A stretch of 64,000 nt of DNA from an uncultured Verrucomicrobiales bacterium. Lineage in GTDB: Bacteria; Verrucomicrobiota; Verrucomicrobiia; Verrucomicrobiales; Akkermansiaceae. Location of the stretch: the NCBI GenBank assembly GCA_937901085.1, contig CALCHQ010000084.1, positions 1-64,000 on the forward strand. The letters are read 5' to 3'. The translations under genes were made by a program, and so were the position numbers. Below, piece after piece: positions 54,680 to 62,651 of this stretch (its first letter is position 1; each line of letters starts with the position of its first letter). Under the pieces are notes generated by a model, which was not told where the DNA came from, did no database searches, and was given only the letters and a program-made list of their open reading frames with translations.

Positions 54680-57600
54680 TCAATCTAAATAGTCGTCTTC
54701 GGGGTCCGGGAGTACTAGCTTAATCTCCTTTTTTGGCATCGATTTGGCTGGGGCTGGTTTCTCAGGTTGCGGTTCCTCATCAGCGCCCCCCTTCATGTTA
54801 TTCAACATTGCCACAAAATTATCTAGAGATTTCCGCTCATCTACGGTCAAGCCGTAATGCTTAGCTAACAATAATTCGATTGCTTCAACCTCTGTTGAAA
54901 TATCTGCATTCGATTTCTTCTTGGAGATTATCTCAGAAGATAAAGCAACCATTTGTGCTTTTTCTGACTCGCTCAGAGAAGGTACAGGAAACTCTTCAAA
55001 ATAGACCTTTCTGATTTCTCTTGCGCCTCCATTCAATTCTGGGCAATGATGCCATATCCATAGTTTAGCTATTCGTGAATTCAATATCGAGGACAATAAT
55101 AGGAGCGTATTATTGTCTGGACTACTTAAAATGAAAGTTTTATTGTTAGTGTAACAGCTTGTGTCGTCATAGGTGAACGGTAGACGCGTAGTAATTTCTG
55201 GATAAATAATTTTAGGCGTGTTGAAGTATTCCCAGTATCCAATGCTGTCCTGTGTCTCAAACCATTCAAAACTTGTCTTTTTGCGAGCAGATAAGGTTTT
55301 ACCCGGGGCTAGGGGGTATTTTTTGCCGCTTTGTTCTAGGCGTCTGATGTCAAACGTAAGTAAATGTTCTTTGATACCAGGATAATCATCAATGGCTAAG
55401 TTTAATGTGGGGAATGTGCCAATGAGATATTGACCTGAAGGGGGTGTATGATAAGCAGAAATATCACGTCCGCGAAGTAAAGGTCTAATGAGCTTCTGCG
55501 CATTCTGATCATCTTCTATGATCTTCTGATAGACGTCTTCAGAAATAAAAAATGCATCATTAAAACCAGTAAGAACACCACGGTAAATTTCAGCATCACA
55601 TTCCTTGAGAGGTATGCCTGAAGATTCCATTTTTTGATTGATAGACGCTTGTGCAGAATCCATAATCAACCAATGTTTTTCGGTAAACGTAGCTGTTGAT
55701 TTATCTTTGAGCTCCAGCGCAACTGTTACATCAAAATCTCCGGAAAACAACTTACTGTTGGTAGAAAGAGCCTTGCATATCTTACAAGGTTGCTCCTTGC
55801 TCATGAGAAGAATGCAAACATAGGTGGTAGCGTTATCGAAGAACTGGACATCTCCGAAATTAAGCAGCTGATTGACCCTATATTGCAGGAGGTATTTTCG
55901 CAATAGCAATCCCGAGTCTATCAGAAGCCACTTATTGGGGATAATGAGGCACACACTTCCTCCGTCACACACCAGCTGTCCGGAGCGTTCAGCGAAAAGA
56001 GCGTACATATCGCCGCTGCGGTCATAGGATTCGTAACCACAATGCTCGTATTTCTTAGCATACGCGCCTTTATTCTTCTGGAGCTGAACATAGGGAGGGT
56101 TGCCAATCACAATATCAAAGCCATCGTTGATGTTGAACATCCATGAGGCATCGAAGAAGTCAGAGCAAGCATTCTGGTCATAGGGATCCCAGCCGGAGAC
56201 AGCAAGCGCTAATCGGTCTAACTCAGTAGAGCCGGACTGGTAAGCCTTTGCTTTTTCAGTAGCAATAGCGCGTTCCACATTGGCGATATCAGCCTTGATT
56301 AGAGAGCGGGAAGCCGCGTTGACGTCTATTTCTCGGATAACGAGCTGAGGCGGTGAGAATAAATCAGCCTGTTCGGTAAACTCTCGCAATTCAATCTTAG
56401 GCTCTGCCACTTCTGCCAACTGCTTGCGCAACGAGGGAAGCTGTGCCTCTAGAGTCGCAATCAGCTCATCATCCGGGGTAGAAAGAGATTGTCTGATGGA
56501 ATCGCGGATTTCATCCCTTATTTCGAGTTCACGAGCCTTGTATTTATTCTTTGTCTCGATGGTGCGAGCTGTGAAAACGAGATGTCGATTGCTCTCCAAT
56601 TTTTGCTTGAGAGCCTGAATGTTCGCAGTACTCATTGCCAAGCTATCGCCGGACAGCTTGGGGAGAGACAACAGGGAATCGGCGCATACAAACTTTGCCT
56701 CCAGATTAGGGAGAGACAGGAGTCCATGATTATCCGCCTCAGGATTCCATGCCGTACGGAGCTGGTCGCACAGAAGCGAGATGAAGAAGCGAAGCTTGGA
56801 TATCTGCGTGGCAATGGGCTGGATATCGATACCGTAGATACAGTTCTCAATCAGGTAAAGTTTGCGGGCGTAATCCGGGAATGAGATGTTTTCCCGAAGC
56901 TGTTTATCAAGCATCTCCACTCGCTCCTGCTGCTCCGCCTCCGTCAGTCCGGCAATGGTAATAGCCTTATCTGCCTTGTACTGCTCCAGTAAGCGGCCAC
57001 GCAGAATCAGGTTATCCTTATCCAGACGATTGAGGATGCGAACCATAATATGGAGCACACCCATGGGGAATGCTCCGGAACCGCATGCTGGGTCGAGAAT
57101 TTTGCAGGAATAAATGGCATCCAACAGCTCCTTTTTTTCGGTATTGCTGAAGCACATTATTTGGTCGGTCTTGGTCTCATCGAACAGGTCAGCCAAACGA
57201 GCATCATCCGCAAAAGCGCATTTGCGGCGCAAATAGCTCTTCAGCGATTCCGCGACCATGTAATTGACGATTTCTCGCGGAGTGTAGAAAGCTCCTGTGG
57301 CCTTGCGGGCGGTTTCCTTCGTCTCCGGGTTATATGAGCCGAGCAGGTTCTCGAATACTTTACCGAGCAATTCCGGGTCGAGCGCAACATCCGTATCTGT
57401 TGCGCTGTTTTCGTCTACGGTGAACTCGTACTGATTAAACAGCGGGATGAGTCCTTGGTGCGCATCGAAGAAAAAGGCGTTGTGGATATGAGCGCGACGT
57501 TCCTTGCGGTCGCTAAAGCCGTCCAGATACAACTCGCGCCCACCATCCTGCTCACGTTCCTTTTTATCGAGGCAATCAAACAGGGCGCAATTCAGGAACG

Positions 57601-58621
57601 GCACCTTGGCCATGAGCTCCTTGAATGCGGCCTCATTCGGCATTTCATCCACATAACGATAGCAGGTGGCAATGCCGCGCTCATGAGACATGCCCCGGTA
57701 GATGCGTTTGAACTTGCGCTTTTCCGGTTTACAGTTCAGCGTAGCAAAGAACAGGTTTTGGAGAATGACGCGGTAGTAGTTATCCTGTTCCTTGGAGGTC
57801 GCCTCGAAATCTTTGATATACGCACCCAGCTTGTCGGCTTCAAACAGCGCATCTGGCACCAGCCCCTTCTGCTTGATAAACCAGATGAACATCAGGCGGG
57901 TAAGCAGACGAATCACGGCAGGCTCCAGATAATCGCGATTATCTGATTCTACAGCCAAATCATTGGGGAAAGTGATGGTCTTATCCTTTTCTGTAGCCCA
58001 CAGATACCAATCAAACAGAGATTTGTAGAACGCCTTGGTAAGAGCCTCCACGGAGAATACCTCCTTAAGGTCAGCCAAGGTTTTGATTTTGGTATTGAAT
58101 CGGCGGCGAATCGTAGAATTGCTTCCGCCCTCATTCACAAAGAAGGACTGACGCTTGGCTGAATTGAAAACAAAGCGCTTATTTTCCACGTTGCCAGAGA
58201 CCAAACTCAGGCGGAAATGCCCATGGTCATCGTGGAAGAAAAAGAGGCCTTGCGCGGGCAGACCATGAATCCCGGGGCGGGGCATAGCCACGGCCTCCTT
58301 AATGATGCGCTTGGATAAATTGAACTGAGCCACGCGGGAATCACGCCCCACGAGGTCATGCTTCATGTGAACGCTGGCTACGATAACGGGACAATTAGTT
58401 CCAACACGAGGTGCTAGAGGGAGTTCTTTGATGAAGCCAAGAAGCTCTGCGTTCTTGAAATATTCCCTTTCATTCTTATTTGTTCCCAGTTCCAGGGGCC
58501 CTCGCATACTTGAATCGTATGAGGCGAATAGTTGGCGTAGCCATGCATCAGCGGAAGCGAGAGAGAATGAGTAGAGTAGTTGGTCAAGTTGGGTGTTGTG
58601 GGGTGTTTCAACGTGTTTCAT
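54680..58621 (-). CDS. Large Eco57I-like N6-adenine DNA methyltransferase
   Basis: A 1313-residue protein. Residues 1 to about 210 form an N-terminal domain of unknown fold. The centre has SAM motif I (LDPACGSGAFPMGVL, about 507-521) and the catalytic NPPY of GNPPYVQLQ (about 840), as in type IIG, BREX PglX and Eco57I-type enzymes. A target-recognition region and a Pro/Lys-rich tail follow. It should methylate adenine in host DNA. I see no clear PD-(D/E)XK nuclease motif at the N-terminus. It is the first gene of the cluster, and a 12-base inverted repeat lies three bases before its ATG. Confidence 0.88.
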   Translation of the reverse strand: MKHVETPHNTQLDQLLYSFSLASADAWLRQLFASYDSSMRGPLELGTNKNEREYFKNAELLGFIKELPLAPRVGTNCPVIVASVHMKHDLVGRDSRVAQFNLSKRIIKEAVAMPRPGIHGLPAQGLFFFHDDHGHFRLSLVSGNVENKRFVFNSAKRQSFFVNEGGSNSTIRRRFNTKIKTLADLKEVFSVEALTKAFYKSLFDWYLWATEKDKTITFPNDLAVESDNRDYLEPAVIRLLTRLMFIWFIKQKGLVPDALFEADKLGAYIKDFEATSKEQDNYYRVILQNLFFATLNCKPEKRKFKRIYRGMSHERGIATCYRYVDEMPNEAAFKELMAKVPFLNCALFDCLDKKEREQDGGRELYLDGFSDRKERRAHIHNAFFFDAHQGLIPLFNQYEFTVDENSATDTDVALDPELLGKVFENLLGSYNPETKETARKATGAFYTPREIVNYMVAESLKSYLRRKCAFADDARLADLFDETKTDQIMCFSNTEKKELLDAIYSCKILDPACGSGAFPMGVLHIMVRILNRLDKDNLILRGRLLEQYKADKAITIAGLTEAEQQERVEMLDKQLRENISFPDYARKLYLIENCIYGIDIQPIATQISKLRFFISLLCDQLRTAWNPEADNHGLLSLPNLEAKFVCADSLLSLPKLSGDSLAMSTANIQALKQKLESNRHLVFTARTIETKNKYKARELEIRDEIRDSIRQSLSTPDDELIATLEAQLPSLRKQLAEVAEPKIELREFTEQADLFSPPQLVIREIDVNAASRSLIKADIANVERAIATEKAKAYQSGSTELDRLALAVSGWDPYDQNACSDFFDASWMFNINDGFDIVIGNPPYVQLQKNKGAYAKKYEHCGYESYDRSGDMYALFAERSGQLVCDGGSVCLIIPNKWLLIDSGLLLRKYLLQYRVNQLLNFGDVQFFDNATTYVCILLMSKEQPCKICKALSTNSKLFSGDFDVTVALELKDKSTATFTEKHWLIMDSAQASINQKMESSGIPLKECDAEIYRGVLTGFNDAFFISEDVYQKIIEDDQNAQKLIRPLLRGRDISAYHTPPSGQYLIGTFPTLNLAIDDYPGIKEHLLTFDIRRLEQSGKKYPLAPGKTLSARKKTSFEWFETQDSIGYWEYFNTPKIIYPEITTRLPFTYDDTSCYTNNKTFILSSPDNNTLLLLSSILNSRIAKLWIWHHCPELNGGAREIRKVYFEEFPVPSLSESEKAQMVALSSEIISKKKSNADISTEVEAIELLLAKHYGLTVDERKSLDNFVAMLNNMKGGADEEPQPEKPAPAKSMPKKEIKLVLPDPEDDYLD

Positions 58622-58624
58622 CCT

Positions 58625-58682
58625 TGTATAGTGCAGGTAACGCTGATGCCGAGGGTGTATCAGGTAATGTCTGCACTATACA
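58625..58682. promoter_or_regulatory. 12-base inverted repeat before the methyltransferase gene
   Basis: TGTATAGTGCAG (58625-58636) and CTGCACTATACA (58671-58682) are perfect inverted copies 34 bases apart. A smaller pair, CTGAT and ATCAG, sits inside. The left arm starts three bases from the methyltransferase start and would cover TATACA, a possible -10. It may be the operator of a regulator, a methylation-sensitive control site or a recombinase site. Confidence 0.75.
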
Positions 58683-58869
58683 TCATTTTGAAAGATGTAC
58701 GCTTAATTGGTCAATTTTGTAATTGGGGGTCAGTGTCAGGTGGAATTCGGTACCGGAGGTGATTATATCGTTGTTGGTAAGGGTGAGAGTAGCTAATATT
58801 ACAGTATCAAGTAAAATCATACAGATTTTGCTTTTTGGAGCTTGTGTAAGCTTTCAAAATGCTACCACT

Positions 58870-59859
58870 ATGAAAACACAATCGATAAACAAAATGATGA
58901 TAGCTCTGCCCTTAGGTGGCATGGATGCCGCACGGTTGGTGATGGAGTGCGTGGAGGGGCTGGGCGGCAGAGCGGAAGGATTGCCGCGGGTGGAGTTGAT
59001 GGAGTTGGTGCGGCGGGTGCTGCGGGAGGGGATTGCTGCGGTGCAGGCTGCGGAGCGGACGGAGTGTTTTGAGCGTGTTGCTTGGGCCAGCGTGGAGTCG
59101 AGGGCGGCGCGGAGGCCGACGACGACTCGTGATTTGCGGTATTATGTGCGGAAAATGCTGAAGGTGGAGGGAGTGGCGCAGCTGCCGCTGCGGGCGATGA
59201 CGACGGCGCAGTGCCGGCGGATTCTGGATGTGGCATTCGGGCACAGCGCGCACAGCTACCGCAAGGGCAGGGCGATATTGCACAGTATTTTTGCCTATGG
59301 TTTCCGGCAGGAGTTTTGCGATGTGAATCCGGTGGCGCGTATTGAAGTACCGCCGGTGGTGGAAAAGCCGATTGAACCATTATCTAACGATGAGGTGGAA
59401 CGCTTGCGGGAGACTGTGCAGGTGCGTCGGTTCCGCGATATGCGCTTTTCTCTGAGTCTGTTGCTTTACAGCGGGGTGCGTCCGGCAGAGGTGGAGAGGT
59501 TGACTGCCTCAGATGTGTGCTGGGAGGAACGTCAGGTTATCATCCGCCCGCAGAAGAGCAAGACGGGTGGCGGCCGCGTGGTGCCGCTGCGTCTGCTGCC
59601 GGGAATGCAGCAAAAGGATTGCCGGGTGCCGCGCAATTGGCAGAACCGCTGGCAATCGCTACGCCGGGCGGCGGGCTTTACGCATTGGCAGCCGGATGTA
59701 TGCCGACACACTTTTGCGAGTTATCATGCGGCGCATTTCCGCAACCTGCCGGAGTTGCAGCTTGAAATGGGACACCGCGACCTCAATCTCCTTCGCTCCC
59801 GCTACATGATGCCCTCCTCCCGCCGCAATGCTGCCCGCTTCTGGCGGATGTTGAAATAA
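58870..59859 (+). CDS. Tyrosine recombinase (island integrase)
   Basis: About 329 residues. The N-terminal SAM-like core-binding domain (about 80-160) and the C-terminal catalytic domain are present: Arg204 (YSGVRPAEVE), Lys231, Arg279, His302 (MGHRD) and the nucleophile Tyr312 (SRYM). The usual His of HxxR is Asp276 (PDVCRH), an unusual change that may still allow catalysis. The GC content matches the core genome better than the defence genes. It is divergent from the methyltransferase. The start at 58870 is preferred to 58723; M9 or M10 are also possible. Confidence 0.83.
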   Translation: MKTQSINKMMIALPLGGMDAARLVMECVEGLGGRAEGLPRVELMELVRRVLREGIAAVQAAERTECFERVAWASVESRAARRPTTTRDLRYYVRKMLKVEGVAQLPLRAMTTAQCRRILDVAFGHSAHSYRKGRAILHSIFAYGFRQEFCDVNPVARIEVPPVVEKPIEPLSNDEVERLRETVQVRRFRDMRFSLSLLLYSGVRPAEVERLTASDVCWEERQVIIRPQKSKTGGGRVVPLRLLPGMQQKDCRVPRNWQNRWQSLRRAAGFTHWQPDVCRHTFASYHAAHFRNLPELQLEMGHRDLNLLRSRYMMPSSRRNAARFWRMLK

Positions 59860-59928
59860 GCTACCGCACCATTCACACTGCCTAGCATGAGGGCAGGTGT
59901 TGCAAAACACCAAGGGGCATTGTAGAAT

Positions 59929-59956
59929 GAATAGTGATTAGTGAATAAGGAATAGT
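59929..59956. repeat. Degenerate heptamer repeat, GAATAGT type
   Basis: Four successive heptamers: GAATAGT, GATTAGT, GAATAAG, GAATAGT. They are related in length and composition to the repeats at 61349. The rest of 59860-60117 holds palindromes TGCAATTTTGCA (60002-60013) and GCAAATTTGC (60022-60031), and no gene. Confidence 0.6.
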
Positions 59957-60117
59957 TCCGCCGCTGCCTTGGCGGCTTCTGCGTGACAAGGTGAGAGAGC
60001 GTGCAATTTTGCAGTGCGATTGCAAATTTGCGCGCTTTCGGGGGCTTTGTCTGTAGTTTGAACGCGGTGGGGCGGTTTGTTATCTGTATGTAGGAAGTCG
60101 GGGGCGTTATTGCGGGG

Positions 60118-60146
60118 TTGACGCGCGCGGCGGATGAGCGTATAAC
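60118..60146 (+). promoter_or_regulatory. MFS gene promoter
   Basis: TTGACG (60118-60123), 17 bases and TATAAC (60141-60146). Transcription should begin near 60153, downstream of the ATG at 60149, so the ATG at 60158 is the likely start. Confidence 0.75.
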
Positions 60147-60157
60147 TGATGCCAGAT

Positions 60158-61363
60158 ATGGATACTCCCGGAGCAGAGCTGCCGAAGTCGCGTTTATGGA
60201 CGGCGAATTACACGCGCGCCTGGGTGGCGAATTTCCTGCTGTTCTTTTCGTTCATGGTGATGACGCCGCTTTTTCCGGTGTATCTGAGCGCGGAGTTCGG
60301 GGCGGATAAGGATACGATTGGCTGGGTGCTGGCGGGGTACAGTATCACAGCGGTGCTGGCGCGTTTTGTGAGCGGGTGGCTGGTGGATAGTTTTCCGCGT
60401 ATGGTGGTGCTGGTGAGTTCGTTTGTGTTGTTTGCGCTGTGTACCGGGGCGTATCTGCTGGCGGGGAGTCTGCTGGCTTTTGCGGTGGTGCGTACGCTGC
60501 ACGGTATTCCTTTTGGCGCGGCTACGGTGGCGAATAGTACGGTGGCGGTGGATTCGCTGCCGTTCAGCCGCCGGGCAGAGGGTATCGGGTATTACGGGCT
60601 GAGCAATAATGTGGCTACGGCGCTGGCGCCCAGCGCGGGGTTGTTCCTTTACGGTGCGTGGGCGGATTTCCGGCTGCTGATGTGGGTGGCGGTGGTGCTG
60701 GCGGTGGCCGGGGTGCTGGTGACGCATTCGACGCGTCTGCCGCGGCGTCCGCGTCCGCTGCCGCGCAAGCCGTTCAGCTGGCGGAAGCTGATTCTGTGGC
60801 GCGGGTGGAGCCAGGGGCTTACGACGGTTTGCTTTGCGTTTGCTTATGGCACGATTTCGACTTATGTGGCGCTGTACAGTATCGAGGTGCTGGGGATTAC
60901 GCATGGAACGGGTTTGTTCTTCCTGTTGTTTTCCATCGGGCTGATTTTATCACGTCTGGTGGGGAGTCGCACGCTGCGGCAGGGCAGGATTGTGCAGAAT
61001 GCGGTGGTGGGCGTGGGGCTGGGCTGTGTGGGGTATGCGCTTTTTGCCGGGGTGCAGGCGGAGTGGGCGTTGTATGTTTCTGCCCTTATCTGCGGTCTGG
61101 GCAATGGACATTTCTTCCCGGCGGTGCAGAATATGTTTATCAACATGTGCAGCAAGGATGAGCGCGGTACGGCGAATTCGACTCTCTTTGTTTCCTGGGA
61201 TATCGGCGCGGGTATCGGCACGCTGCTGGGCGGGGTGCTGGCGGAGGTGTATGGTTTTGAGTTTGCGTTCTGGGCGGCTGCTGTGGTGAATTTCTGCGGT
61301 GTGGCTTTGTTCCTTCTGTATGGCTGCGGGGCGTATAGGCGGCAGGGGGAATGTAGAAAGTAG
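60158..61363 (+). CDS. MFS transporter
   Basis: About 401 residues with twelve predicted membrane helices in two bundles. The loop 2-3 motif is GWLVDSFPRMVVL. The Arg-rich central loop (PRRPRPLPRKPFSWRK) is cytoplasmic. It looks like a proton-driven drug or metabolite exporter, but the substrate is unknown. The last codons (Glu-Cys-Arg-Lys-stop) lie inside the heptamer repeat that follows, so repeat length changes could alter the C-terminus. It marks the right side of the island. Confidence 0.8.
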   Translation: MDTPGAELPKSRLWTANYTRAWVANFLLFFSFMVMTPLFPVYLSAEFGADKDTIGWVLAGYSITAVLARFVSGWLVDSFPRMVVLVSSFVLFALCTGAYLLAGSLLAFAVVRTLHGIPFGAATVANSTVAVDSLPFSRRAEGIGYYGLSNNVATALAPSAGLFLYGAWADFRLLMWVAVVLAVAGVLVTHSTRLPRRPRPLPRKPFSWRKLILWRGWSQGLTTVCFAFAYGTISTYVALYSIEVLGITHGTGLFFLLFSIGLILSRLVGSRTLRQGRIVQNAVVGVGLGCVGYALFAGVQAEWALYVSALICGLGNGHFFPAVQNMFINMCSKDERGTANSTLFVSWDIGAGIGTLLGGVLAEVYGFEFAFWAAAVVNFCGVALFLLYGCGAYRRQGECRK

Positions 61364-61418
61364 AATGTTGAATGTAGAATGTTGAATGTAGAATGTTGGA
61401 TGTTGGATGTTGGATGTT
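61349..61418 (+). repeat. Ten-copy heptamer tandem repeat
   Basis: Ten consecutive 7-base units of the form GAATGTW or GGATGTT. The first two overlap the stop of the MFS gene. This is a simple tandem repeat that could vary in copy number. The following 61419-61526 is G-rich, with runs of six and seven G and no gene. Confidence 0.88.
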
Positions 61419-61541
61419 GATTGATGGCGGGGGGAAGGGGTGTCGGAGAGGATGGAAAATCTTGGAAATGTGGGGGGGAATGGCTGGTGGGCGGTTTTTT
61501 GCCTTTTCCTGCGGGTTGTTTTTTGCTAGAATGGCGGGGCT

Positions 61542-61964
61542 ATGATGCTTGAATTCTACAAGATGACCGGGGCTGACCATGACTTTGTGATGGTGGATAA
61601 CCGTGACCTTGCCCTTTCCAGCGTGCTGACTCCGGAGAATATCAAGGATGTTTGCAACCGCCGTTTCGGTATCGGGGCAGATGGGGTCATTGTTGTAGAA
61701 CCGGGGCAGTCCAGGCGGACGGTGCGCATGCGTTCTTTCCATGCCGATGGGGCAGAGGGGGCAGGGTGCGCCGATGGGATGCGCTGTTTTGCTGCCTTTG
61801 TGGATTTCCTGCTGGAGACGGCTTCTCACAAAATCCGTTTTGAAACTACGGACGGTGTGGTGACGGGTGTGGTGAATGATGATGACAGCGTGACGGTGGA
61901 GGGTGGGGAACCGGGGCCGGCGCTCATCGTGTTCCGCGGTGAGGTGATTATCTGCGAGGCCTGA
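61542..61964 (+). CDS. Half-length DapF-like protein
   Basis: A 140-residue protein that matches only the N-terminal half of diaminopimelate epimerase (normally about 275). Visible are KMTGADHDFVMVDNRD, CNRRFGIGADGVIVVEP, MRSFHADG and a Cys at the catalytic place, but the usual CGNG reads CADG. The second half, with the ACGTG Cys motif, is absent. The shikimate kinase gene starts 13 bases after the stop, so the missing half is not out of frame nearby. It may be a decayed epimerase, or a single domain that dimerises. A TAGAAT box (61527-61532) lies nine bases before the ATG. Confidence 0.65.
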   Translation: MMLEFYKMTGADHDFVMVDNRDLALSSVLTPENIKDVCNRRFGIGADGVIVVEPGQSRRTVRMRSFHADGAEGAGCADGMRCFAAFVDFLLETASHKIRFETTDGVVTGVVNDDDSVTVEGGEPGPALIVFRGEVIICEA

Positions 61965-61977
61965 TTCGCTCCGGTAT

Positions 61978-62550
61978 ATGATTCCTGCTCCTATCCACCC
62001 GCTGAATACGCATGGCCGCCCCATTATCCTGATTGGGCTGATGGGTTGTGGCAAGACGACCGTGGGAAAGGCGCTGAGCAAGCGTACTGGTATGCCTCTG
62101 CTGGATACCGATGCCATTATTGAAGAACAGATAGGCTGCCCGATTCCCCAGATTTTTGCCGAGAAGGGGGAGGCTCATTTCCGCGCGCTGGAAACGGCGC
62201 TGCTGCGTTATCTGCTCGATAATCCGCCCCTTACACCCTCTATCATCTCGACCGGCGGCGGCATTGTGGTGCGCGAGGAAAACCGCGCCTTGCTCCGTAA
62301 GCTGGGTTTTACGGTGTGGCTGAATGTCTCCATCAGTGCGCTGCTGAAGCGCACCGCCAGAAGTACGAACCGTCCGCTGCTGCAGAATACAGACCGCCGC
62401 GCCGTCTTGACGCGCCTGGACCAGGAACGTCGCGCGTTCTACAAGGATGCCGCTCACCTCTGGCTGGAGGCGTCGCATATGGATGTGAATTCCGTGGCGG
62501 TGCGGGTGTGTGCCGAAGCGGAAAAATTCTTTGATGCCTCCCAAAACTGA
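61978..62550 (+). CDS. aroK: Shikimate kinase
   Basis: A 190-residue P-loop kinase that phosphorylates shikimate at the 3-hydroxyl in the chorismate pathway. The P-loop is GLMGCGKTT at 20-28. The shikimate-binding residues are in DTDAIIEEQIG and STGGGIVV, and the lid is in RTARSTNRPLL. It follows the DapF-like gene by 13 bases, so the two are probably cotranscribed. No Shine-Dalgarno sequence is present. Confidence 0.93.
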   Translation: MIPAPIHPLNTHGRPIILIGLMGCGKTTVGKALSKRTGMPLLDTDAIIEEQIGCPIPQIFAEKGEAHFRALETALLRYLLDNPPLTPSIISTGGGIVVREENRALLRKLGFTVWLNVSISALLKRTARSTNRPLLQNTDRRAVLTRLDQERRAFYKDAAHLWLEASHMDVNSVAVRVCAEAEKFFDASQN

Positions 62551-62579
62551 TTTTTGGAAGCCTGTCCTGCAATAGTTGC

Positions 62580-62609
62580 TTGACGCGCAAGCCTGTTTTG
62601 TGGTAGGAT
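62580..62609 (+). promoter_or_regulatory. Promoter of the carboxyltransferase gene
   Basis: TTGACG (62580-62585), 18 bases and TAGGAT (62604-62609). The leader to the ATG at 62652 is about 35 bases. Confidence 0.6.
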
Positions 62610-62651
62610 AACGGCGTAGAATCGCATCTTTTCACAGAACAATTTTAAGAT

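Noticed and set aside
61429..61495. G-quadruplex in the G-rich gap before the DapF-like gene
   Set aside because: The G runs are unevenly spaced and do not make four clean tracts with short loops.
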